64,000 nucleotides of DNA from NCBI GenBank assembly GCA_025351825.1, contig JANXVE010000094.1, positions 1-64,000 of the forward strand, given 5' to 3'. Below are positions 54,082 through 61,369 of this stretch, in pieces. The notes below the pieces were generated by a model. The model saw only the letters and a program-made list of their open reading frames with translations, did not search any database and was not told the origin of the DNA. A program made the translations under genes and the position numbers. Numbering within the stretch: the first letter of the stretch is position 1; each line of letters begins with the position of its first letter. Source of the stretch: Chamaesiphon sp. 341R_metabat_111 (GTDB taxonomy: Bacteria > Cyanobacteriota > Cyanobacteriia > Cyanobacteriales > Chamaesiphonaceae).

Positions 54082-54301
54082 TTTAGAATTAAAAGATGAA
54101 CTCTTGCCAGAATATGACTTGAAGAGTTTGAGAGTCAGAAAACTAGGATCTGGACGAAAGAGTTTTGGTAGTGAGGTTGTTCGGCTAGAGCCAGATGTTG
54201 CAGAGATGTTCCCGACTGCTGATGCAGTTAATGAGGCATTACGATTATTAATTCAGATTGCTCAACGCCAGCCATCTATTTCTACATCAAAAGCGCAATA
54301 A
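54068..54301 (+). CDS. brnA: BrnA-like antitoxin
   Basis: A 77-residue protein overlapping brnT by 14 bp. It contains RKSFGSEVVRLEPDVAEMFP and a C-terminal helix (VNEALRLLIQIAQRQ), consistent with the ribbon-helix-helix type DNA-binding domain of BrnA. The first 30 residues are acidic (DDLELKDELLPEYDL) and probably bind the toxin. Confidence 0.75.
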   Translation: MKKDDLELKDELLPEYDLKSLRVRKLGSGRKSFGSEVVRLEPDVAEMFPTADAVNEALRLLIQIAQRQPSISTSKAQ

Positions 54302-54422
54302 GATAATGAACCGAGACAATCCCGATCGTCTAATCAAAGAATCACTATGTCGTCCACTCTGTCAATGAACAAGTCGATCGAGTATCATATGATTGAGCGG
54401 TACTGTAAGAAGTAGTGATGGC

Positions 54423-54746
54423 ATGATTACCCAAGAGCTAAAGCAACAAATTTTGTCTTTATCGTCAGACGAACAAGATGAGATCGTCCAGTTGATTCAG
54501 GCGAAAACTAACTTGTGGGCTGGAATTACTAAAACACCTGGAGTTGTTGGTGGTGATGCTTGTATTAGAAACATGCGAATTCCAGTTTGGAGCCTAGTTG
54601 AATACCACCAAATGGGTGCTAGTGATGACAAAATCCTGGAAGCTTACCCTCAATTGATAGCAGCAGATTTAGCTAATGCGTGGACTTATGCTGAAACTTT
54701 TCCTGATGAAATTTCCCAAGCAATTGCTATGAATCAGGAAGCATAA
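54423..54746 (+). CDS. DUF433 antitoxin-like protein
   Basis: From ATG 54423, 107 residues (a TTG ten codons upstream is in frame). The DUF433 core GVVGGDACIRNMRIPVWSLV, then YHQMGASDDKILEAYPQLIA, is a HTH-like domain usually found next to PIN-like DUF5615 toxins. An N-terminal helix (ELKQQILSLSSDEQDEIVQL) precedes it. It ends directly before the DUF5615 gene without a gap. Confidence 0.85.
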   Translation: MITQELKQQILSLSSDEQDEIVQLIQAKTNLWAGITKTPGVVGGDACIRNMRIPVWSLVEYHQMGASDDKILEAYPQLIAADLANAWTYAETFPDEISQAIAMNQEA

Positions 54747-55088
54747 ATGATTAAGTTATATGCTGACGAAAATTTTGAACTTCCAGTAGTGAAAAGACTC
54801 AGAGAAAAAGGCTACGACGTATTAACGACAAGAGAAGCGGGAAAGGATAATCAAAGAATTCCTGATGAAGACGTATTGGACTTCGCCACCAGTCAGAATC
54901 GAGCAGTGATAACACTAAATTATAATCACTTTAAAAATCTCCACAAGCAGGTAAAAACCCACAGTGGGATTGTAATTTGTAGTAGAAATAGCGATTGGGA
55001 TATTTTTGCCGATTGTATCGACATGGCATTACGAGACGAAGAATCGATCGAGGGTAAATTAATTCGGGTAAATCGTCCTGTCAAATAA
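54747..55088 (+). CDS. DUF5615 PIN-like protein (putative toxin)
   Basis: A 113-residue PIN-like protein. The start MIKLYADENFELPVVKRLRE carries the first acidic residues (ADEN), with YDVLTTREAGKDNQRIPDED and AVITLNYNHFKNLH further on. DUF433-DUF5615 pairs are taken to be toxin-antitoxin modules; ribonuclease activity is inferred from the PIN fold. The two genes abut (TAA-ATG), so they are co-translated. The frame stays open for 38 codons after the stop. Confidence 0.85.
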   Translation: MIKLYADENFELPVVKRLREKGYDVLTTREAGKDNQRIPDEDVLDFATSQNRAVITLNYNHFKNLHKQVKTHSGIVICSRNSDWDIFADCIDMALRDEESIEGKLIRVNRPVK

Positions 55089-55253
55089 CCTTTTAGACTA
55101 TTAGCAAAAGCTGTAAATCTGTTAGCATCGATCGAGGATCGATCGACCCAGGAAACGATAAATTTACTCAGTAGCGAAACTCAACATTCACAAGTTACTG
55201 GTTAAGCGAGTGTTAGACTTACCTGTGAATTTAATAATTAGAAAATCATCAGC

Positions 55254-56021
55254 ATGAACCGAAAGCAACGATTCTATTGTCGAAGGCGTACAGTAATAAA
55301 ATATGTCAAACTATTAGCAATTGCTGTCGCATTAACAGTGCTTGCATACCTAGGCATGGTGGCATTTCCCCCGCTGATGTTTTCTAATCACATAACTTAC
55401 CAAAACTATGAAGTTTGGTCAGATCGAACTATCCCGCCACAGATTAACCAGGTGCTCGATGATGCAACTCGACGGTTGCACACCTCCGATCTCTACGAAC
55501 CGAATCAGAAAATCAATATCTTCTTCTGTAATGATTCATGGAGACTGTGGATCCACGCATTTGATGATCAGAGTGCAGCAAATACTGATGTATGGCTGAC
55601 ACACAATATTTACGTCCGTGAATCAGATATAGCCACCAATCGCTTCTATGCTCCTGATTCCAAGCCGATTCCCGATCTCATTCATCGACCGCTTTCCTAT
55701 GTTATCGCTCATGAAGGAACGCACGTTATGGAATTCCTTCAATTTGCTCGACCGCTCAAGCTTAAATATCCTCACTGGTTAATTGAAGGCTATGCTGACT
55801 ACGTTGCTAAAGCTGGTGATTTCGATTTTGATAAAAATCGTGAACTACTCAAGATCGATAGCCCACTCCTGGATTTACAAAGAAGTGGTTTATATCGGCG
55901 GTTTCATTTAGAAGTTGCCTATCTAATCGATAAAAAAGGTTTAACGGTAAAGCAAATTTTCGCCAATCCGCCACACGAGAAAGATTTACTCACGCTATTA
56001 AAAAGTGATGCCATCTTTTAA
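55254..56021 (+). CDS. Membrane-anchored HExxH zinc metallopeptidase-like protein
   Basis: A 255-residue protein with a basic N-terminus and one membrane segment (about residues 17-40, LLAIAVALTVLAYLGMVAFP), then an extracytoplasmic domain. The zinc motif HEGTH (residues 153-157) in YVIAHEGTHVMEFL is followed 21 residues later by WLIEGYADYVA, where Glu178 fits the third ligand of gluzincin-type peptidases. The pattern resembles the peptidase MA-like group. No family member is identified and the substrate is unknown. It is monocistronic. Confidence 0.75.
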   Translation: MNRKQRFYCRRRTVIKYVKLLAIAVALTVLAYLGMVAFPPLMFSNHITYQNYEVWSDRTIPPQINQVLDDATRRLHTSDLYEPNQKINIFFCNDSWRLWIHAFDDQSAANTDVWLTHNIYVRESDIATNRFYAPDSKPIPDLIHRPLSYVIAHEGTHVMEFLQFARPLKLKYPHWLIEGYADYVAKAGDFDFDKNRELLKIDSPLLDLQRSGLYRRFHLEVAYLIDKKGLTVKQIFANPPHEKDLLTLLKSDAIF

Positions 56022-56092
56022 CTTACTAGACTCTATTTTACTGCGATCGCTCTATAAGAGGATCGCGATGTTAACCATTGGCGTAGCCTACC

Positions 56093-56428
56093 TTAGGTAA
56101 TCGCAAAGCCGCTATATTCCCGCACATAGGGTGCTTGAAAGCCTAATACAATATCCTCTTTTGATACGCCTTTATCCATTAAAGCTTGCCCGATCTGCAC
56201 CTCAGTCATGTTCTGTTGCACCCAGATTTTGCCATTGATAATGTCTAGATGTAAGTCACAATCATAAACGCGCCGATTGTTACTCCAACCAATATCCATC
56301 ACCTGATAGCGATCATTTTCTCGATCGAAGATCGTTTGGGTTTGAACATCACCATTGGCGATCGGTACTGCCGCATACTCTAGCAGCACATCCTGCACAA
56401 TTTGACGATACTTTGCTAGTTTATCCAT
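56093..56428 (-). CDS. xisI: XisI family protein (fdxN element excision factor)
   Basis: A 111-residue XisI protein: KLAKYRQIVQDVLLEYAAVP, DRENDRYQVMDIGWSNNRRV, VYDCDLHLDIINGKIWVQQN, MTEVQIGQALMDKGVSKEDI, VLGFQAPYVREYSGFAIT. XisI was named from the Anabaena fdxN element; most copies are far from any such element and their general role is unclear. It overlaps xisH by 13 bp. Confidence 0.93.
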   Translation of the reverse strand: MDKLAKYRQIVQDVLLEYAAVPIANGDVQTQTIFDRENDRYQVMDIGWSNNRRVYDCDLHLDIINGKIWVQQNMTEVQIGQALMDKGVSKEDIVLGFQAPYVREYSGFAIT

Positions 56429-56829
56429 CTTTCAATTACCTCAGTTACTGGCTCATAGACAATTAGTTTAATTTGATAACGCTCTACAGATATTTTCAAA
56501 AACTCTTTCTGAAAGAATGCTTCATAAATTAATGTTGGGATTGCCAAATACAAAGAGCGATCGATATTATTAAGTTCTAGAGCTAGTCGATAGTTAAGAA
56601 ATTGACCTAAAGCTGCGTGGTAGTCGGTAATCGGTGAATCACCAGCAAAGGTTTTAATCTCAATTGCAATTCTTTCTTCGCCACGATCCGCACCAACCAG
56701 CCGCTCTGCACCCAGATCGATCTCAAATTTTGCACCACCTGCGCCTACTTTAAGCGGATCGTCAGTTATCACCCATTTTTCTTTTTCCAGTGCAGCACGA
56801 ACGGCATAATGAAACAAATCTCTAGCCAT
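56416..56829 (-). CDS. xisH: XisH family protein (PD-(D/E)XK-like)
   Basis: A 137-residue XisH protein with a PD-(D/E)XK nuclease-like core: KFEIDLGAERLVGADRGEER leads to IAIEIKTFAGDSPITDYHAA, giving Asp, Glu and Lys candidates. ALGQFLNYRLALELNN and IERWIN end are typical. It precedes xisI in the usual two-gene order. A toxin-like or nuclease function is inferred from the fold. Confidence 0.93.
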   Translation of the reverse strand: MARDLFHYAVRAALEKEKWVITDDPLKVGAGGAKFEIDLGAERLVGADRGEERIAIEIKTFAGDSPITDYHAALGQFLNYRLALELNNIDRSLYLAIPTLIYEAFFQKEFLKISVERYQIKLIVYEPVTEVIERWIN

Positions 56830-56885
56830 GACTTACCGATCCGATTCACTTTTTCTATTTTAGAATATTTCAAGTCCCCTACTCC

Positions 56886-56960
56886 AAATTGCATTGTTTG
56901 AGTTTAGACATCACCATTAGCGATCGATACAGCAGCATATTAGCGTAGTACATCCTTGAT
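56886..56960 (-). pseudogene. Decayed second copy of the XisI N-terminus
   Basis: In the xisH-GDT1 gap the minus strand reads IKDVLR-stop-YAAVSIANGDV-stop-TQTMQF. This aligns without gaps to the intact xisI segment VQDVLLEYAAVPIANGDVQT, with two residues turned into TAA. Nothing else of a second copy remains. Confidence 0.75.
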
Positions 56961-56978
56961 AAAATTTGGTGGTTAAAC

Positions 56979-57254
56979 TCACGATCGCTCTGGCCATAAT
57001 AATTGCACCGCTATCAGTGCAAAGCCGAATGCTGCCAGACCTTTGAGCAATTTAACTGGTAAGAACGCCCCAATCTCACCGCCAGCTAGAGCACCGATCG
57101 AGCTAGCTAATAATAATGCAGCTACAGAGCCAAAAAATACCGCACGGGGATGCTGGCTGCTACCACCCAAGGCGATCGCTGCTAACTGGCTTTTGTCACC
57201 AATTTCAGCGATAAAGACGGTGATGAAGGTTAAGCCGAGGAGTTGAAAATCCAT
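56979..57254 (-). CDS. TMEM165/GDT1 family (UPF0016) half-size membrane protein
   Basis: A 91-residue protein with three membrane helices and one signature, FITVFIAEIGDKSQLAAIAL (E-x-G-D-K-S). The family transports Mn2+/Ca2+ in exchange for protons; cyanobacterial members export Mn2+ at thylakoid and plasma membranes. Full-size members contain two such halves; here only one half is encoded, which must dimerise or pair with another small subunit that is not adjacent. Confidence 0.88.
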   Translation of the reverse strand: MDFQLLGLTFITVFIAEIGDKSQLAAIALGGSSQHPRAVFFGSVAALLLASSIGALAGGEIGAFLPVKLLKGLAAFGFALIAVQLLWPERS

Positions 57255-57334
57255 TTAGTGGTTTAGTTGTTAGAGGTTTAGCCAGGATAGTAAGCTGAAG
57301 GCGGGTGTTTTCTCTAGAGCCTAAAGCCCAAAGC

Positions 57335-58645
57335 CTAAATCACTCTAATGATACTGGGAATACTGGCGATCGAATCCAAGCCTCTAATTTCGGCTAGAGC
57401 AGATTCAAAGTCACCCTCAGAGACTTCGTGAGTGACGACGACGATTTCGGCGCGCTCGCCTTGGAATCCGGTTTGGACGATCGATTCGATACTGACGTTG
57501 TGTGCCCCAAACCGAGTACCTAGTTTACCAATGACTCCAGGCACATCCAGACACAAGAACCTCACGTAGAAACTGCTGCGGAGGCTCGACAATGGAGCCA
57601 TTTGACTATAATGCGTGTGAGCGCAACTTAACAGGGGGTGGAGGGCAGTATTGGGGGAACTGACAGCATCTTCGCGGCTGGGGTTACTCTGGATCGTGCC
57701 GACGATCGCGAGAATATCCGATACCACCGCTGAAGCCGTTGCCCCCGCACCTGCACCAGGGCCAAATAACATGACTTCACCTAATGGCTCACCTTCAACC
57801 AAAATTGCGTTGTACACGCCATTAACATTGGCTAGTGGTCGATCTTTGGGAACGAACGTAGGGTGTACCCGTACAGATACCGCACCATCTTCGACTCGTT
57901 CGGCGATCGCTAGTAGTTTAATCACAAAATTGAGCTTATCAGCATAGGCGATATCCGTCGCACTGATTTTCCTAATTCCCTCGCAATACACATCCTCTCG
58001 CTTAATTCTGCCCCCAAAGGCAAGGGAAGCCAAAATGGCAATTTTATCCCCTGCATCCAAACCATCGACATCAGCGGTCGGATCTGCCTCCGCATAGCCA
58101 AGATCTTGAGCATCGGCGAGGATTTCGGCAAAGTCGCCACCTTCGGCAGTCATTCGACTGAGAATATAGTTAGTTGTACCGTTGATAATTCCGGTGACGC
58201 GGCTAATCCGGTTCACACCGAGAGATTGTTTTAAAGGTTGAATTACTGGAATGCCGCCACCAACAGCCGCTTCGATCATCACATAGACACCTGCGTTATT
58301 CGCTGCGCTAAAAATTTCGTCTCCAAATCTAGCGATTACGGCTTTATTGGCTGTGATCACGTGTTTGCCATGCTCGATCGCTTTGAGAATTAGACTACGG
58401 GCAGGTTCGATTCCCCCAATTAGCTCGATCACAATATCAATTTCGGGATCGGTAACGATCGAGTCTAGATCTGTCGTAATTAGTTCGGTAGGGAGACTGA
58501 CAGCGCGAGGCTTATCGATCGACTTTACCCCTACGCGACCGATTTTGACAGCCTGGAGTAAGTGATGCCGCCCGACGGGATCTTGAAGAATTTGAACTGT
58601 ACCCGTGCCGACAGTACCTAGTCCGAGGATGCCAATTTTAACCAC
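57335..58645 (-). CDS. hom: Homoserine dehydrogenase
   Basis: Hom reduces aspartate semialdehyde to homoserine for threonine and methionine. The 436-residue protein has the NAD(P) motif GILGLGTVGTGTVQIL, IEHGKHVITANKAVIARFG, the catalytic region GIINGTTNYILSRM and AEADPTADVDGLDAGDKIAI, and a C-terminal ACT domain (residues about 355-436) for threonine feedback. Its upstream gap to the response regulator gene is only 70 bp, in the same direction, so shared transcription is possible. Confidence 0.95.
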   Translation of the reverse strand: MVKIGILGLGTVGTGTVQILQDPVGRHHLLQAVKIGRVGVKSIDKPRAVSLPTELITTDLDSIVTDPEIDIVIELIGGIEPARSLILKAIEHGKHVITANKAVIARFGDEIFSAANNAGVYVMIEAAVGGGIPVIQPLKQSLGVNRISRVTGIINGTTNYILSRMTAEGGDFAEILADAQDLGYAEADPTADVDGLDAGDKIAILASLAFGGRIKREDVYCEGIRKISATDIAYADKLNFVIKLLAIAERVEDGAVSVRVHPTFVPKDRPLANVNGVYNAILVEGEPLGEVMLFGPGAGAGATASAVVSDILAIVGTIQSNPSREDAVSSPNTALHPLLSCAHTHYSQMAPLSSLRSSFYVRFLCLDVPGVIGKLGTRFGAHNVSIESIVQTGFQGERAEIVVVTHEVSEGDFESALAEIRGLDSIASIPSIIRVI

Positions 58646-58715
58646 AACTTAATATTATTTAGATTCATGCTCTATTTTCGATCTTAGACTAGTTCGCACC
58701 TCGATCGAGCATGAG

Positions 58716-59372
58716 TTAGCTGTCGATCGTATCACCGAGATTGTGACTGACCCACAGTGCGATTTGCAGCCTGTCGCGTAGATTCAAGCAGGTGAGAATG
58801 TTTGTGACATAATTTTTGACTGTGCCTTCTGTCAGGTGTAAATCTAGGGCGATTTCTCGATTATTTTTGCCCTGCCCAATCCGCCGGAGAATTTCAATTT
58901 CATTCGGGTTGAGATTTTCGAGTACTGCAAGTGCCGAAGATTGGGTGGTAGTCTGTTTGGGAATGCGAGAAAATACTTTGAGAGCGATCGCTGGATCTAG
59001 TTGACCAAACCCGCGATCCAGACTGCGAATGGTAGTCGCTAATTGTTGAGATGGGGTACTTTTGAGAATATAACCCAGGGCACCATTTTGAAGTGATTGA
59101 CAGATATATTCATCTTCATCAAAAGTCGTCAACACCATAATCCGAATCCACGGAAACTTTTGGTGAATGACTTTAGTAGCTTCCACACCATTACAGATCG
59201 GCATCCGCACATCCATCAAAATCACATCAGGACGCAGCGTTTCGGCAAATAAAATTGCCTCTTCACCATTACTGGCTTCACCGACAACTTCGATATCTGG
59301 TTCGAGACTAATTAATGCAGCTAATCCAGCTCGAAAAATCACTAGATCGTCAACTAATAATAGGCGAATCAT
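58716..59372 (-). CDS. NarL/FixJ-family response regulator
   Basis: From ATG 59372, 218 residues; an upstream TTG would add 31 residues but reaches into the hairpin region. The receiver has RLLLVDDLVIFRAGL, phospho-Asp in VILMDVRMPICNG, and LKSTPSQQL where the conserved Lys lies. The LuxR-type HTH (LNPNEIEILRRIGQGKNNRE, ALDLHLTEGTVKNYVTNIL) binds DNA. Its partner kinase is probably 60016-61188, the nearest HisKA_3 kinase, despite the HLIP gene between them. Confidence 0.9.
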   Translation of the reverse strand: MIRLLLVDDLVIFRAGLAALISLEPDIEVVGEASNGEEAILFAETLRPDVILMDVRMPICNGVEATKVIHQKFPWIRIMVLTTFDEDEYICQSLQNGALGYILKSTPSQQLATTIRSLDRGFGQLDPAIALKVFSRIPKQTTTQSSALAVLENLNPNEIEILRRIGQGKNNREIALDLHLTEGTVKNYVTNILTCLNLRDRLQIALWVSHNLGDTIDS

Positions 59373-59459
59373 CTGGGAGATTGTGAATATTGGATTTTGC
59401 TTTGCTCGATCCAATTTATACTCTGCGATCTTACTATCTTTTTGTGGATCTAAAATGAA

Positions 59460-59487
59460 ACTCAACCTGAAAATAAATTCAGGTTGA
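59460..59487 (-). terminator. Hairpin terminator after the HLIP gene
   Basis: CTCAACCTGAA and its complement TTCAGGTTGAG surround a 6-base loop; on the minus strand TTTCATTTTAG follows. It lies between the HLIP gene and the response regulator on the same strand. Confidence 0.65.
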
Positions 59488-59575
59488 GCTAGGATCGAAT
59501 CGATTAGTTGCTTGAGCGACTAGTACTAAACATCGTCCCGATTTGAGGATCTGTACATTAATGATGCACTTCAAC

Positions 59576-59803
59576 CTATCGGATCGGAATAGTGGTGTTG
59601 GTAATGGTATGCATAATGTTGTAGAAGTGAAGAACACCTTGACCAGAGAGATACTCAGTCAGAAGTAACGCCACAAATCCGAGCATTGCAAAGCGACCAT
59701 TCCAGATTTCGGCTTGGGGGGTAAAGCCCGTCCGCCATTGGTTACGTTCAGTATTAATATCAGTATTAGTAGGAGGAATTACTTTTGTAGGAGAATTTGA
59801 CAC
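59576..59803 (-). CDS. hli: High-light-inducible protein (HLIP/SCP, one-helix CAB-like)
   Basis: A 75-residue thylakoid protein with a single chlorophyll-binding helix: [20 protein letters not shown] (residues 31-50) with the ExxNGRxAMxGF motif. HLIPs bind chlorophyll and carotenoid and protect photosystem II and chlorophyll enzymes in high light. It sits between a histidine kinase and a response regulator gene on the same strand, an arrangement suggesting light- or stress-linked control. The 212-bp upstream gap has no clear two-half RpaB (HLR1) site. Confidence 0.94.
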   Translation of the reverse strand: MSNSPTKVIPPTNTDINTERNQWRTGFTPQAEIWNGRFAMLGFVALLLTEYLSGQGVLHFYNIMHTITNTTIPIR

Positions 59804-60015
59804 GATCGAGACCCCAAGATTGTGAAGGTGGAAAGGAAGATCGATGATTGGATGTCAAGCTAGCTTTCCATTTGAAATGTTGAAAGCATCTTTAGTCTGT
59901 TTCATTTATCTATCTTTGTAAATCTTATCAACGGTCACTAACTGATGATATCTCTCCAAAGGATGATTTTGTGAGTTAATCTGGCAGTCAAAAGATATAT
60001 CGGCTCTAGAAACGG

Positions 60016-61188
60016 TCAGAAATTGCTAGGTACGAATATTTTAACTCGTGTACCTCGATCGATTTCACTGTCTAGATTAAAACTACCGCCCAAACATTGC
60101 ACCCGTTCCTGCATATTTCTGAGTCCAAATCCGGCATGGGGTCGATCGACACTAAAACCTTTTCCATTATCGCAGATCTCTAAAATCGTTCCGTTGCCGA
60201 TAACCGATCCAGTAATCGTGACTCGATCGGCTTGAGCATGTTTCTGGATATTAGTCAGGGATTCTTGGACGATACAATAGAGTTGATAGCTAGATTGAAG
60301 CGACAATCTCGAAAATTCTACATCCACATGGATCTGAAAAGGTTGATTTTGTTCGGCGAGGGCAACTATCGCTTCGGTGAGATCGAAATTCGATCGCTTC
60401 ATCGTCCCCAATGCTTGACGGACATTATCTAATGCCTGGGAACTAAGTTTTTTGGCTAGATCGATCGATTCTTGCGCCCGTGCTGGTTCTGTCGATTGCA
60501 ATCTTTGAGCGAGTTCGATCTGGACATCTAGTGATGTGAGCGAATGTCCCAATGTATCGTGAATATCCCTAGCAATCCGATTGCGCTCTAGATCGGTGGC
60601 TAGCGTTTCTACCTGATGAGTAAGTCGATCGGCTTTTTGGCGAGATTTTTGTTCTGCTCTCCAAATTGTTCCGACCAATAAAACAAAAATACAATTGCCA
60701 AAACGACTCGCAATATATCCCGTAATTAATCTGCTTGGATTGAGATACAGTCTTAGATCGATATTTACGGCACCTTCAATTATTTCTGGAACGCGAGCAA
60801 TATAAATAGAGCTGCTGACAATCACAAAAATGCTGGCGATCGCAATTACATCTCTTCGAGGCAATAAAAAACATCCTTTTAATAAGAATGTACAGTAGAG
60901 AGTAAAACTATAAAAATCATACCCTTCAGCAATAATAGTGGTTGAAATTGCCAATAGAATATAAATTCGTCTGCTCCAGATTGAGCTATTAACTGGCAAC
61001 AATACAATAAAAGGAATAAATATTATCCCAAATAAAAATGTCTGTTCGATCGGTAATGGAGATTTTTTCAAGTGTGGGGTTGCCAAAAACATCCAAACAC
61101 TAAAAACCAACGCAAATAGCTCTATGACTATAAGCGATCGACGCATACTTGAAGAAATTAGGGGTAAACGTGTTATCTGCGTTGACAA
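60016..61188 (-). CDS. Sensor histidine kinase, HisKA_3 (NarX/DesK type)
   Basis: A 390-residue membrane kinase. Residues 1-175 contain about six hydrophobic helices (VIELFALVFSVWMFLA, FGIIFIPFIVLLPV, FGNCIFVLLVGTIW). The H-box RNRIARDIHDTLGHSLTSLD has phospho-His210, the dimerisation helices follow, then the N-box QESLTNIQKHA and the G-box ICDNGKGFSV (338-347) and GFGLRNMQERV. No periplasmic sensor domain is present, so sensing must be in the membrane region, as in DesK. It probably works with the NarL-type regulator at 58716. Confidence 0.92.
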   Translation of the reverse strand: MSTQITRLPLISSSMRRSLIVIELFALVFSVWMFLATPHLKKSPLPIEQTFLFGIIFIPFIVLLPVNSSIWSRRIYILLAISTTIIAEGYDFYSFTLYCTFLLKGCFLLPRRDVIAIASIFVIVSSSIYIARVPEIIEGAVNIDLRLYLNPSRLITGYIASRFGNCIFVLLVGTIWRAEQKSRQKADRLTHQVETLATDLERNRIARDIHDTLGHSLTSLDVQIELAQRLQSTEPARAQESIDLAKKLSSQALDNVRQALGTMKRSNFDLTEAIVALAEQNQPFQIHVDVEFSRLSLQSSYQLYCIVQESLTNIQKHAQADRVTITGSVIGNGTILEICDNGKGFSVDRPHAGFGLRNMQERVQCLGGSFNLDSEIDRGTRVKIFVPSNF

Positions 61189-61233
61189 AGCTTCAGCTCC
61201 AATCGATCGATCTTCATTTTAAATTTTAATCGA

Positions 61234-61275
61234 GATGGATGTGACTTTCGTAATGATGAATGTGACTTTCGTAAT
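61234..61275. promoter_or_regulatory. Tandem 21-bp direct repeat in the kinase/Omp85 intergenic region
   Basis: Two adjacent copies of GAT-G(G/A)ATGTGACTTTCGTAAT (61234-61254 and 61255-61275), differing at one base, lie in the 181-bp divergent gap. A period of exactly 21 bp (two helical turns) is what two regulator dimers on one face of the DNA would need. NarL-type regulators often bind direct repeats; the local response regulator is a candidate, but this is inference. Confidence 0.6.
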
Positions 61276-61369
61276 ATTTGTCATGACCTTAGTGAATTTT
61301 CATCTGCCTAGCGATTAGGTTAGTCTCGATGAGATGCACGGTACTGTGACAATTTTTGGGAGTCGATCG

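Noticed and set aside
56093-56829. An fdxN-type excision element
   Set aside because: xisH and xisI are present but no XisF-like recombinase or element ends occur in the window.
59804-60015. HLR1 (RpaB-binding) site in the HLIP promoter
   Set aside because: One TTACA-like half site (minus strand, near 59915) is present but no second half at the right spacing.
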